This document shows positions 7,153 through 18,641 of a stretch of 64,000 bases of DNA, piece by piece. The stretch lies in the NCBI GenBank assembly GCA_028284625.1, contig JANQRH010000026.1, forward strand, positions 248,001-312,000, given 5' to 3'. The first letter of the stretch is position 1, and every line of letters starts with the position of its first letter. Source of the stretch: Afifellaceae bacterium. Lineage in GTDB: Bacteria > Pseudomonadota > Alphaproteobacteria > Rhizobiales > Afifellaceae. The notes under the pieces were generated by a model that saw only the letters and a list, made by a program, of their open reading frames with translations, was not told the DNA's origin and did no database searches. The translations under genes were made by a program, and so were the position numbers.

Positions 7153-8505
7153 ATGGGAGCGGTGCTCCTGTCGGTGATGGCGCTGATCTCCAGCGTGACC
7201 ATCCTGCTTGCGGGCAACAGCCTGCAATTCGTCATCCTCGGATTGCGCGCCGAATCCGCCGGTCTCTCCGTCTCCGTCGTCGGCGCGATGACCGCGACCT
7301 ATTACACCGGCTACGCGCTCGGCACCTTCACCGTCCCGCAGCTCGTGGAGCGGATCGGCCATATCCGCGCCTTTGCCGCGGTATCCGCCATCATCTCCGC
7401 GCTTGTCCTGGCGCATGGATTGTGGGTCGACGCCTATTTCTGGATCGCGCTCCGGTTCGTCGCCGGCTTGTGCTTCGCCTGCCTGGCGACGGTTACCGAG
7501 AGCTGGCTGAACGCCAAGTCGACCCGCGACGTGCGCGGGCAAGTGCTGGCGATCGCCAGTGTTGCGGCGATCGGTGGCTATGCGGTTGGGCCGCTCTTCG
7601 CCACGCTTGGCGAGATCGACGGTTTGGCGCTCTTCGCCGTGGCGTCGATCCTCATGTCGGTGGCGCTGGTGCCGGTCGCGATGACGCGCTTCAGCGCACC
7701 GGTCGTGTCGGGCCTGGCGTCGAGTGCTGAGAGCTACTCGCTCAGGCGGCTCTACCGCGAGACGCCGTTCGGCGCGGTCGTCTGCCTGGGCACCGGACTT
7801 TTGCAGGGCGCGTTCCTCGGCCTCGGCGCTGTCTTCGGTGCGCAGGCCGGCCTGTCGGTCTCGGGTGTCTCGCTCTTCATGACCGGCGCGCTGCTCGCCG
7901 GTGCCGCCATCCAGTATCCGCTCGGCTGGCTGTCGGACCGCATGGACCGCCGCGTGGTGGTCGCCGCCGCGGCGCTGGTGCTGGCCGTCGGCTGCGTCGC
8001 CGAGGTGATGCTGCTCGCTTGGCTCGGGCCGCTGGCGTCGGTGCTCGCTTTTGGCGCGATCCTCGCCGGCTTCGCGGCGATGCCGCTTTATTCCGTAGTC
8101 ATCGCCCATGTGAACGATCGCCTGCCGGAGACCTCCATCGTGCCGGCCGCCGCGGCACTGATCTTGTCCTTCTCCATCGGTTCGGCGCTCGCCGGTCCGA
8201 TTGCCTCCGCCGCCATGGACCGTTTCGGCCCATCCGGCCTCTTTGCGTTTATGGCCGCGTCGCTGGCAGGCATCGGCTTGTTCGCCCTGTTGCGCGTGGC
8301 GCTGAAGGAGGCGGCGGAATCCGCGACCCAGGAAGAGGGCGTGTTCGCCGCCAGCGCCGCCATGGTGCCGCAGGACACGACATTCGACGCCGATCAGTTC
8401 GCGTTCGACTTTGAGGCGGAGGTTGAGGCGGACTTTGGGGCGGAGGCGGCCGGCGCAGCGGACGGCTCAGCCCCTGATGTTTCAGGGCACTCCCGAGTCG
8501 GCTAA
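7153..8505 (+). CDS. MFS transporter (YcaD-like)
   Basis: The protein has 450 residues from the ATG at 7153, which has GGAGG five bases upstream; an in-frame ATG at 7114 lacks such a site. About twelve hydrophobic segments are visible. The cytoplasmic loop motif LSDRMDRRVVV after helix 6 or 7 and the C-terminal acidic, alanine-rich tail (about residues 395-450) are notable. The general architecture fits sugar/drug MFS carriers of the YcaD group; substrate is unknown. It is divergent from xerC and ends nine bases before priA, so it may be co-transcribed with priA. Confidence 0.85.
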   Translation: MGAVLLSVMALISSVTILLAGNSLQFVILGLRAESAGLSVSVVGAMTATYYTGYALGTFTVPQLVERIGHIRAFAAVSAIISALVLAHGLWVDAYFWIALRFVAGLCFACLATVTESWLNAKSTRDVRGQVLAIASVAAIGGYAVGPLFATLGEIDGLALFAVASILMSVALVPVAMTRFSAPVVSGLASSAESYSLRRLYRETPFGAVVCLGTGLLQGAFLGLGAVFGAQAGLSVSGVSLFMTGALLAGAAIQYPLGWLSDRMDRRVVVAAAALVLAVGCVAEVMLLAWLGPLASVLAFGAILAGFAAMPLYSVVIAHVNDRLPETSIVPAAAALILSFSIGSALAGPIASAAMDRFGPSGLFAFMAASLAGIGLFALLRVALKEAAESATQEEGVFAASAAMVPQDTTFDADQFAFDFEAEVEADFGAEAAGAADGSAPDVSGHSRVG

Positions 8506-8514
8506 ATCCGGAGC

Positions 8515-10677
8515 GTGAGCGGAACACACCTCGTCTCCGTCCTGATCCCGGTCGCCGTCGACCGGCCCTATTCCTACGCCTCAGACCGCCCGCTCGCGCC
8601 GGGGGCCTTGGTGACCGTGCCGCTCGGCACGCGCATCACTTTAGGCGCGGTGTGGCCAGGCGCCTCCGATGATGTGCCCGCGAAAAAGCTGCGCGAGATC
8701 GACACGATCTTTGATGCGCCGCCGCTTCCCGAAGCGCTGATCAAGTTCGTGGACTGGATGGCGGACTATACGCTCAGCCCCCGGGGCATGGTGCTGCGCA
8801 TGGTGCTCCGCGCGCCCGACGCGCTTTTGCCGGAGAAGCCGATCGTTGGCGTGCGCCTCTCAGGTCCGCTGCCTGAGCGGCTGACGGCGGCGCGCCGGCG
8901 CGTGCTTGATGTGGCCGGCGACGGTCTCGCATGGTCGAAATCGGGACTGGCGGGAGCGGCCGGCGTGTCGCCCGGGGTGGTCGACGGCCTCCTGTCGCAC
9001 GGCACGCTGGAGCTAGTGGCGATGCCGCCCAAGCCGATCGCCGCCGATCTCGATCCGGATCACCAGCGCCCTGACCTGTCGCCCGCGCAGGAGGGGGCCG
9101 CGGAGATGCTGCGCGAGGCCACGCGGGGCGCCTTCCACGTCTCGCTGCTCGACGGCGTCACCGGTTCCGGCAAGACGGAGGTCTATTTCGAGGCCGTCGC
9201 CGAAACGCTCAAGCGCGGCAAGCAGGCGCTGATACTCCTGCCGGAGATCGCACTGACCGGTGCGTTTCTTGACCGCTTCGCCGCCCGCTTCGGCTCGCGA
9301 CCGGCCGAGTGGCACTCAGAGGTGGGCACGCGCACGCGCGAGCGCGTCTGGCGCGCCGTGGCCAATGGCGAGGTGAGGGCGGTTGTCGGTGCCCGCTCAG
9401 CACTCTTCCTGCCCTATCCCGATCTCGGCCTGATCGTCGTCGACGAGGAGCATGACCCCGCCTACAAGCAGGAAGACGGCGTCTCCTATCACGCCCGCGA
9501 CATGGCGGTGGTGCGCGGCAGCCTGTCGGGCTTCCCGATCGTGCTCTCGTCCGCCACGCCCTCGGTGGAAAGTCGCGTCAACGCCGATCGCGGACGCTAC
9601 GATCATGTGCATTTGCCGGCGCGCTACGGCGTGGCGCAGAAGCCGGAAATCGCCGCGATCGATCTGCGCGCCCATCCGCCGGAGCCGCAGCGCTGGCTGT
9701 CGCCGCCGCTTGCTACGGCAATTGCCGAGACCATCGCGCGCGGCGAGCAGGCGCTGCTCTTTCTGAATCGCCGCGGATATGCGCCGCTCACGCTGTGCCG
9801 CACCTGCGGCCACCGCATGGCGTGCCCGTATTGCTCCGCCTGGCTGGTGGAGCACCGCTTCCGCAAGCTTTTGGTGTGCCACCATTGCGGCCATGAGGAA
9901 CGCCGGCCGGATATCTGCCCCAACTGCGACGCGGAGGAGAGCCTGGTCGCCTGCGGGCCGGGCGTTGAGCGGCTGCAGGAGGAGGTGCTGGAGCGCTTTC
10001 CGGAAGCGCGCACGCTGGTCATGTCGAGCGACATGCCCGGCGGCGTGGAGCGCCTGCGCGCCGAGCTCCGCGCCATTGCCGACGGCGAGGTCGATATCGT
10101 CATCGGCACACAGCTCGTTGCCAAGGGGCACAATTTTCCCGGCCTGGCGCTGGTCGGCGTCGTCGATGCCGATCTCGGCCTGGCGCACGGAGACCCGCGC
10201 GCGGCGGAGCGCACCTGGCAGCTCCTCACGCAGGTCACAGGCCGCGCCGGGCGCTCCGGCCAGCTGAGCAAAGGACTCCTTCAGACGCATTCGCCCGACC
10301 ACCCGGTCGTGCAGGCTTTGGTCTCCGGGGACCGCGAAGCGTTCTACGCGACCGAGATCGAGACCCGCCGCCGCGGTGCGCTGCCACCCTTCGGTCGGCT
10401 CGCCTCCATCATCGTGTCCGCCGCCAACCGCCCCACGGCCGAAGCGCACGCCAGAGCCATGGCCATGGCCGCGCCGTTGGAGGAGGGGGTCAGGCTCCTA
10501 GGGCCGGCGGAAGCACCATTTGCGGTGCTGCGTGGCCGCCACCGCTTCCGGCTGCTGGCGCAGGCGCAGAAGGCCGGCAAGCTGCACGACTGGCTGCGCG
10601 ATTGGCTCGCCAAGGCGCCGAAGGCCCGCGGCAGCGTGCGTGTTGCCATCGACATCGACCCGATGAGCTTCTTGTAA
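8515..10677 (+). CDS. priA: Primosomal replication restart helicase PriA
   Basis: The 720-residue 3'-5' DNA helicase reloads the replisome at stalled forks. An N-terminal fork-binding domain is followed by Walker A GVTGSGKTE near residue 214, the DEEH Walker B near 310, and a zinc-binding insert around 428-475 with paired cysteines (CRTCGHRMACPYC, CHHCG, CPNCD). Later come GTQLVAKGHNFPG and TQVTGRAGRSG, helicase motifs V and VI. It starts at GTG with GGAG upstream. In many Rhizobiales priA is close to atpH, as here, but a toxin-antitoxin pair separates them. Confidence 0.96.
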   Translation: MSGTHLVSVLIPVAVDRPYSYASDRPLAPGALVTVPLGTRITLGAVWPGASDDVPAKKLREIDTIFDAPPLPEALIKFVDWMADYTLSPRGMVLRMVLRAPDALLPEKPIVGVRLSGPLPERLTAARRRVLDVAGDGLAWSKSGLAGAAGVSPGVVDGLLSHGTLELVAMPPKPIAADLDPDHQRPDLSPAQEGAAEMLREATRGAFHVSLLDGVTGSGKTEVYFEAVAETLKRGKQALILLPEIALTGAFLDRFAARFGSRPAEWHSEVGTRTRERVWRAVANGEVRAVVGARSALFLPYPDLGLIVVDEEHDPAYKQEDGVSYHARDMAVVRGSLSGFPIVLSSATPSVESRVNADRGRYDHVHLPARYGVAQKPEIAAIDLRAHPPEPQRWLSPPLATAIAETIARGEQALLFLNRRGYAPLTLCRTCGHRMACPYCSAWLVEHRFRKLLVCHHCGHEERRPDICPNCDAEESLVACGPGVERLQEEVLERFPEARTLVMSSDMPGGVERLRAELRAIADGEVDIVIGTQLVAKGHNFPGLALVGVVDADLGLAHGDPRAAERTWQLLTQVTGRAGRSGQLSKGLLQTHSPDHPVVQALVSGDREAFYATEIETRRRGALPPFGRLASIIVSAANRPTAEAHARAMAMAAPLEEGVRLLGPAEAPFAVLRGRHRFRLLAQAQKAGKLHDWLRDWLAKAPKARGSVRVAIDIDPMSFL

Positions 10678-10710
10678 CTTCGGAGCGGGGGCCGATGGCT
10701 GCTTTGAAAT

Positions 10711-10753
10711 TTGACGCAGCTGAGGCTATTTGTAAGACGGTAAGAATTCTTAC
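10711..10753 (+). promoter_or_regulatory. Putative autoregulated promoter/operator of the MazEF-like pair
   Basis: A perfect 14-bp palindrome GTAAGAATTCTTAC (10740-10753) lies 12 bases before the antitoxin start. A third GTAAG half-site is at 10732-10736. A plausible promoter (TTGACG at 10711, TAAGAC at 10733, 16-bp spacer) overlaps it. AbrB/MazE-type antitoxins typically repress their own promoter at such palindromes; binding here is inferred. Confidence 0.6.
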
Positions 10754-10765
10754 GGAGCTGGATCC

Positions 10766-10987
10766 ATGTCAGCGGCGAAATCCAAGGTGACGAGCAAATT
10801 TCAGACGGTCATCCCCAAGGCTGTGCGTGAGCGGTTGGGCCTGAAGACAGGTGACGTGGTCCGTTTTCGGTTCTCGGAAGATGGTCCGGTGACGGTCGAA
10901 AAAGCACTGCCGGCGGACGACGATCCCTTTGCGAGCTTCCAGGAATGGGGCTCCGACGAGGACGAGCGGCTCTACCGTGACCTCTGA
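10766..10987 (+). CDS. AbrB/MazE-type antitoxin
   Basis: The 73-residue protein has an N-terminal SpoVT-AbrB DNA-binding fold: SKVTSKFQTVIPKAVRERLGLKTGDVV spans about residues 6-32, the hallmark of this family. The acidic C-terminus (about 48-73, DDDPFASFQEWGSDEDERLY) is where such antitoxins wrap their toxin. The gene overlaps the MazF-like toxin by 11 bp, so the two are translated together. GGAG lies nine bases before the ATG. The protein likely neutralises the toxin and represses the promoter. Confidence 0.88.
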   Translation: MSAAKSKVTSKFQTVIPKAVRERLGLKTGDVVRFRFSEDGPVTVEKALPADDDPFASFQEWGSDEDERLYRDL

Positions 10988-11321
10988 TAGCGTTCAGCCT
11001 TGGGATGTGGTGGTCGTTCCTTTTCCATATAGCGAGCGATTAGCAGAGAAGCGCCGGCCGGGGCTCGTTGTCTCTAGCCCAGAACTGCACGGTCAGGGCC
11101 TTATCTGGATCACGATGATCACGGGAGCCGCGAAGCAACGGCGAAGGGGAGATGTGGAAATCCGTGATCTAGCGGCTGCAGGGCTTCCCGGTGCCTCCAT
11201 GGTCCGATCATCAAAGTTGGCGACTGTCGAGCCAGAGCGCATTCTGCGCCGCGTCGGCGTGCTTCCGCCTGGCGAGCGGGATCAGATCAAGAAGGCGATC
11301 GCCGGCTTTCTTGCTGTGTGA
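10977..11321 (+). CDS. MazF/PemK-type toxin
   Basis: The 114-residue protein starts at a GTG at 10977, inside the antitoxin gene. An earlier frame-open start would lie within the antitoxin and is unlikely. The N-terminus (QPWDVVVVPFPYSERLAEKRRPGLVVSS) and central TMITGA segment match the PemK/MazF family, typically sequence-specific mRNA endoribonucleases. The C-terminal KLATVEPERILRRVGVLPP is also typical. It sits between priA and the ATP synthase operon, a place where no toxin gene is expected, suggesting insertion of a mobile TA module. Confidence 0.88.
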   Translation: MTSDSVQPWDVVVVPFPYSERLAEKRRPGLVVSSPELHGQGLIWITMITGAAKQRRRGDVEIRDLAAAGLPGASMVRSSKLATVEPERILRRVGVLPPGERDQIKKAIAGFLAV

Positions 11322-11507
11322 CGCCGCGCCGGTCGTCGGGCCCAAAAACCCGCCAAATCGCCGCGCCGTGGGCATGTTGCGCCGCCAAAATCGCCATGCT
11401 ATTCGACCCCCGCTCGGCCCGGACCGCTGGACCGCGCTCGCTGAGCTTTTGCCCTGAGCACTGGTGCCCGCGTCCGACGGGCCTGCCGCAAAAGAAGAGA
11501 CCTGCGC

Positions 11508-12067
11508 GTGGCGGATCAAACACCCCTCGTTTCCGGCGTTTCGGAGCGCTACGCCTCCGCCCTTTTCGATCTGGCACGTGAAGAATCAGCCGTAGCGGCC
11601 ATTGAGGCGGAGCTTGATCGACTGGCGACGATGATCGCCGACAGCGCCGACCTCCGGCGACTGATCGAAAGCCCGGTCTTTTCCGCGGAAGACCAGGAAA
11701 AAGCGATCGGCGCCATCGCCGACAAGGCCGGCATCGCCGGGCTGACCAGCAATTTCCTGCGGCTCGCCGCGCGCAACCGCCGGCTCTTCATTCTGCCGGG
11801 CGTGATCCGCGCGTTTCGCGCCATGGCCGCCGCCGATCGTGGTGAGGTGTCCGCCGAGGTCACCTCAGCCCATCCGCTGAGCGACGATCAGGTCGCATCG
11901 CTGAAGGCGGCGCTGAAAGACAAGCTCGGCAAGGACGTTTCGCTCGCCGCCAAGGTCAATCCGGCGCTTCTCGGCGGGCTTGTGGTGAAGGTCGGCTCAC
12001 GCATGGTCGATTCCTCGCTGCGCACCAGACTCATGACCGTTAAATCCCATCTCAAAGAGGTCGGCTG

Positions 12068-12068
<1 letters not shown>
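11508..12068 (+). CDS. atpH: ATP synthase F1 delta subunit
   Basis: The 186-residue protein links F1 to the peripheral stalk. The N-terminal helical domain ([16 protein letters not shown]) and C-terminal signature ([20 protein letters not shown] ... [19 protein letters not shown]) are characteristic. It starts at GTG at 11508. It overlaps atpA by one base (TGATG). It is the first gene of the five-gene F1 operon; the F0 genes are not in the window, consistent with the split ATP synthase operons of alphaproteobacteria. A weak promoter-like TTGCGC-N17-TATTCG near 11375 may drive it. Confidence 0.96.
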
Positions 12069-13597
<1,529 letters not shown>

Positions 13598-13627
13598 CCG
13601 ATTCTGAGCGATAAGGATTAGCCGCTC

Positions 13628-14509
13628 GTGCCGAGCCTCAAGGAACTCAGGAACCGCATCGCCTCCGTCAAGGCGACGCAGAAGATCACCAAGGCCATGC
13701 AAATGGTGGCCGCGGCGAAGCTGCGTCGCGCGCAGGAAGCCGCCGAAGCAGCGCGACCTTATTCCGATCGCATGAGCCGGGTGCTCGCCAACATCGCCTC
13801 TGCCGCAGCCGGTCAGCCCGGAGCACCGGCGTTGATGACCGGCACCGGCAGCGATGAGGTGCACCTCCTTCTCGTCTGCACCGGCGAGCGCGGCCTGGCG
13901 GGCGCTTTCAACAGCGCCATTGCGCGCCTGGCGCGCGAAGACGCGACGCGCCTGAAGTCGCTCGGCAAGACGGTCAAAATCTTCACCGTCGGCCGCAAGG
14001 GCTACGACATTCTCCGCCGGCAGTTCGACGACGACATCGTGGAGCAGATGGACCTGCGCCACGTGAAGCAGGTCTCCTTCAACGAGGCAAAAGGGGTCGC
14101 CGACCGACTCCTGCAGATGTTCGAGGCCAGCGAGTTCGATGTCGCGACGCTTTACTATTCGCATTTCAGGTCGGTGGTCAGCCAAGTTCCCACCGGACAG
14201 CGCATCATCCCGGCGGAATTGCCGAAGGAGGACGAGGCGCTCGACCTGAATGGCGCAATCTATGAATACGAGCCCGACGAGGAGGAGATCCTCGCCGAGC
14301 TTCTACCGCGCAACGTGTCGGTGCAGATATTCAAGGCGCTCCTGGAGAACGCTGCGTCGTTCTATGGCGCGCAGATGAGCGCGATGGACAACGCCACCCG
14401 CAATGCCGGCGACATGATCGACCGCCTGACGCTGAGCTATAACCGCCAGCGCCAAGCCCAGATCACCAAAGAGCTTATTGAGATCATTTCCGGGGCGGAA
14501 GCCGTCTAG
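13628..14509 (+). CDS. atpG: ATP synthase F1 gamma subunit
   Basis: The 293-residue rotor shaft of F1. The N-terminal coiled-coil helix ([20 protein letters not shown]) and C-terminal helix ([20 protein letters not shown], then [20 protein letters not shown]) pair in the family. The start is a GTG at 13628 with AAGGA upstream. Operon order atpH-A-G-D-C is the standard one. Gap to atpA is 30 bases. Confidence 0.98.
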   Translation: MPSLKELRNRIASVKATQKITKAMQMVAAAKLRRAQEAAEAARPYSDRMSRVLANIASAAAGQPGAPALMTGTGSDEVHLLLVCTGERGLAGAFNSAIARLAREDATRLKSLGKTVKIFTVGRKGYDILRRQFDDDIVEQMDLRHVKQVSFNEAKGVADRLLQMFEASEFDVATLYYSHFRSVVSQVPTGQRIIPAELPKEDEALDLNGAIYEYEPDEEEILAELLPRNVSVQIFKALLENAASFYGAQMSAMDNATRNAGDMIDRLTLSYNRQRQAQITKELIEIISGAEAV

Positions 14510-15979
<1,470 letters not shown>

Positions 15980-16003
15980 GGCGAGCCGGGAAGGGCGCCG
16001 CAA

Positions 16004-16414
16004 ATGGCCGATCCGCTGAAATTCGATCTCGTCTCGCCGGAGCGGCTGCTCCTGTCGGAGGACGTGGAATCCGTCATGGTGCCGGGCACGGAGGGCTATT
16101 TCACGGTGCTGGCGCACCACGCCCCGGCCATGAGCACGCTGAAGCCGGGCCTTGTGGAAGTGAAGGGGCTCTCCGGCGACACCGAAAAGTTCTTCGTCCG
16201 CGGCGGCTTTGCCGACGTGACCTCCACCGGGCTGACGCTTCTGGCGGAGCAGGCGATCCGCCTTGCCGAGCTTGACGCCGACATGCTGGAGCAAGAGGTC
16301 AAGAACGCCGAGGAAGATCTGGCCGACGCCGGCGACGATGCGCCGAACCGCTTGGCGTTGGAGACGCGGCTCAGCGAGCTGAAGGACGTCCAGCGCTGGA
16401 TCATGGCGGGCTAA
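16004..16414 (+). CDS. atpC: ATP synthase F1 epsilon subunit
   Basis: The 136-residue subunit of the central stalk can inhibit ATP hydrolysis. The N-terminal beta-sandwich (FDLVSPERLLLSEDVESVMVPGTEG) includes the typical GYFTVLAHHAP; the C-terminal helical hairpin (about residues 90-136) follows. It is the last gene of the F1 operon and is followed by a hairpin at 16465-16487. Confidence 0.96.
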   Translation: MADPLKFDLVSPERLLLSEDVESVMVPGTEGYFTVLAHHAPAMSTLKPGLVEVKGLSGDTEKFFVRGGFADVTSTGLTLLAEQAIRLAELDADMLEQEVKNAEEDLADAGDDAPNRLALETRLSELKDVQRWIMAG

Positions 16415-16464
16415 CGCCTGAGCCCCTGCTGGCGCCTTTAGGTATTAGCACCGAACGCTCAGGT

Positions 16465-16487
16465 CTCCCCGTTGCTGCAACGGGGAG
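16465..16487. terminator. Hairpin downstream of the atp operon
   Basis: A perfect 10-bp stem, CTCCCCGTTG and CAACGGGGAG, has a three-base loop, about 50 bp after atpC. There is no T-tract, so it may be a 3'-end stabiliser or a Rho-dependent end rather than a classic intrinsic terminator. Confidence 0.55.
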
Positions 16488-16619
16488 GAGCCTGCCACGT
16501 CGCTCGCGCGCCGCCTTGGGTAGTGACGCGGAACCTTTATAGTTCCGACAAGCATGGTTCATTGAACCCGGCGACAGTTCCGCGTCGTCCTCCAACTCAT
16601 CCTCTCAGCGGAGCCTGTC

Positions 16620-18554
16620 ATGCAGAAACTAGCGAAAGCGATACTGCTCTCCAGTGTCGTGATGCTCGCCGCCGCAGCCCAAGCCAAAGATGCGAGCTAT
16701 ATCGGTTCAGTCCACGTGGTGCGCGGTGATAGTGCCGCCGACATGGCGCACGGCACCGTATTCCACGACCTCAACCGCAACGCAGCGCTCGATGGCGGCG
16801 AGCCCGGCATCGCCGGAGTTCTGGTGTCGAACGGCCGCGAAGTCGTGACCACCGGCGCCGACGGCACTTACGAGCTGCCGGCCTATGACGACATGAACCT
16901 CTTCATCACCAAGCCGGCCGGCTACGCCAACCCGGTCGACGAGGACATGGTTCCCCAGTTCAGCTACGTCCATAAGGTCGCGGGCTCCGCCGACCTGCGT
17001 TTCGGCGGCATTGAGCCGACCGGCCCGCTGCCGCAGGCGGTGAATTTCCCACTGATTGAGGATGACGTAGGCGACAGCTTCTCCTGCCTGGTGTTCGGCG
17101 ACGCCCAGCCGTACTCCAATCTTGAAGTCTCATTTGTGCGCAAGACGGCCGGCGAGCTGCTCGCCAACCGCGACAACAGCGCCACGGAATGCCTGATCTT
17201 CGCCGGCGACGTGATGGGCGACGACCTGTCGCTTTATCCGCGCTTCAAGAAGATCATCGCCGTAGGCGGCGTGCCGCAATATTATGTAGCCGGCAACCAC
17301 GACCTCGATTTCGACGCCACGGACGATCAGCACAGCTTCGACACGTTCCGTCGCGAGTGGGGACCTGAATATTACTCCTTCGACATCGGCAATGTGCACT
17401 TCGTGGTGCTCGACAATGTCCGCTACCCCTGCAACGGCGTCGACGACCATCCCTTCTGCGATCCCGGCAAGAACCCGACCTATAACGGCGTCATCCACCA
17501 GCGGCAGCTCGACTGGCTGCGCAACGATCTGGCCAACGTGCCGGAAGACAAGCTGATTGTGCTGAGCGCCCACATTCCGTTCGTCACCTTCACCGACAAC
17601 AATGCCGCCAAGCACCAGACCGACAATCTGAACGAGCTCTACGACATTATCGGCGATCGTCCCGCGCTCGGTCTCTCCGGTCACACCCACACCACCGAAC
17701 AGATCCTGCCCGGCGAGAGCTTTGAGGGTTGGGCGGAGAACACCGGCACCGGCCCGGCGAAGTTCCACCAGATCGTAACCGGCGCTCTGTCCGGCTCCTG
17801 GTGGGCGGGCGACCTCAACGATCAGGGCGTGCCGCACGCCACGCAGCGCCTGGGCAGTCCGCGCGGCTACTACCAGATCGATTTCAACGGCTCCGACTAT
17901 GTGGAGACCTACAAGACCTTCCACACCACGCAGGACGTGCAGCTCCATGCGTCGTTCAACACCCCGCGCTTCCGCGACTGGGCTGAGAAGCTGATCGCCT
18001 ATTCCGATCTCTACGGCACGCCGTCGGATGTCGCGCCGCCAGTGACCGTCAACGATCTCGGCGACATGAGCATGGTGACGCTGGCGGATCTTAAGGGCGG
18101 CACGTGGGTGGCCGTGAATGTCTGGAACGGCTCTCGCGACAGCACGGTCAGCGTGTCGATCAACAACGGCGCGGCGATGACTGGCGCGCGCACCCAGGAG
18201 GGCACCGGCGAGGCAAAAAGGAAGGGCCCGGAATTCGCCGATCCGCTGGCGCTCGCCAAGCAGGCCACTCAGGGGCGCATCGCCTTCAAGTCGGCCTCCG
18301 GCAAGAATGACGGCTTCAACACCTGGCAGGGCGTGGAATGGAAGGGCGTCGCCGGTCCGTTCCAGCGCTGGATGCTGAGCGACAGTTCCAGCCATCTGTG
18401 GCGCGTGGATCTGCCGGCGGAGCTGCCGCTCGGCGTCCACACCATGGAAGTCGTCACGACCGACCGCTACGGCCGCACCTTCCGCACGACCCAGATGTTC
18501 GAGGTCGTCGAGGAGGTGCCGGTGATGCAGTGGAACACCGCCTTCTGGGAATAG
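16620..18554 (+). CDS. Secreted calcineurin-like phosphoesterase
   Basis: The 644-residue protein begins with a Sec signal peptide (about residues 1-22, AKAILLSSVVMLAAAAQAK). Next is a SdrD-B/MetallophosN-like beta domain (HGTVFHDLNRNAALDGGEPG, about 43-110). The metallophosphatase domain then shows FGDAQPY, FAGDVMGDD, AGNHDLDF, SAHIPF and SGHTHTTEQ (about 155-360), the full two-metal site. A C-terminal beta-rich domain follows (about 470-640). It likely hydrolyses phosphoesters in the periplasm; substrate unknown. It follows the atp operon but has its own leader of about 200 bp. Confidence 0.87.
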   Translation: MQKLAKAILLSSVVMLAAAAQAKDASYIGSVHVVRGDSAADMAHGTVFHDLNRNAALDGGEPGIAGVLVSNGREVVTTGADGTYELPAYDDMNLFITKPAGYANPVDEDMVPQFSYVHKVAGSADLRFGGIEPTGPLPQAVNFPLIEDDVGDSFSCLVFGDAQPYSNLEVSFVRKTAGELLANRDNSATECLIFAGDVMGDDLSLYPRFKKIIAVGGVPQYYVAGNHDLDFDATDDQHSFDTFRREWGPEYYSFDIGNVHFVVLDNVRYPCNGVDDHPFCDPGKNPTYNGVIHQRQLDWLRNDLANVPEDKLIVLSAHIPFVTFTDNNAAKHQTDNLNELYDIIGDRPALGLSGHTHTTEQILPGESFEGWAENTGTGPAKFHQIVTGALSGSWWAGDLNDQGVPHATQRLGSPRGYYQIDFNGSDYVETYKTFHTTQDVQLHASFNTPRFRDWAEKLIAYSDLYGTPSDVAPPVTVNDLGDMSMVTLADLKGGTWVAVNVWNGSRDSTVSVSINNGAAMTGARTQEGTGEAKRKGPEFADPLALAKQATQGRIAFKSASGKNDGFNTWQGVEWKGVAGPFQRWMLSDSSSHLWRVDLPAELPLGVHTMEVVTTDRYGRTFRTTQMFEVVEEVPVMQWNTAFWE

Positions 18555-18600
18555 CCCGCGATACGAAGGAACTGGCTCGCCCGCCTTCGTTTTAAGGATC

Positions 18601-18625
18601 GTCTCCGGGCGCGTCGCCCGGAGAC
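18601..18625. terminator. Hairpin between convergent genes
   Basis: GTCTCCGGGC and GCCCGGAGAC form a perfect 10-bp stem with a five-base loop, between the phosphoesterase (ends 18554) and the convergent MFS gene (ends 18642). The position suggests bidirectional termination. T-rich flanks are weak on both strands. Confidence 0.6.
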
Positions 18626-18641
18626 GGCGCGTTACGCTGGT

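Noticed and set aside
7066-8109. 347-codon open frame on the minus strand opposite the MFS gene
   Set aside because: It is antisense to a clear 12-helix transporter, has a charged low-information composition typical of a GC-rich shadow frame, and has no family motif.
17130-18440. 436-codon open frame opposite the phosphoesterase gene
   Set aside because: The opposite strand has a signal peptide and the full metallophosphatase motif set; this frame has none.
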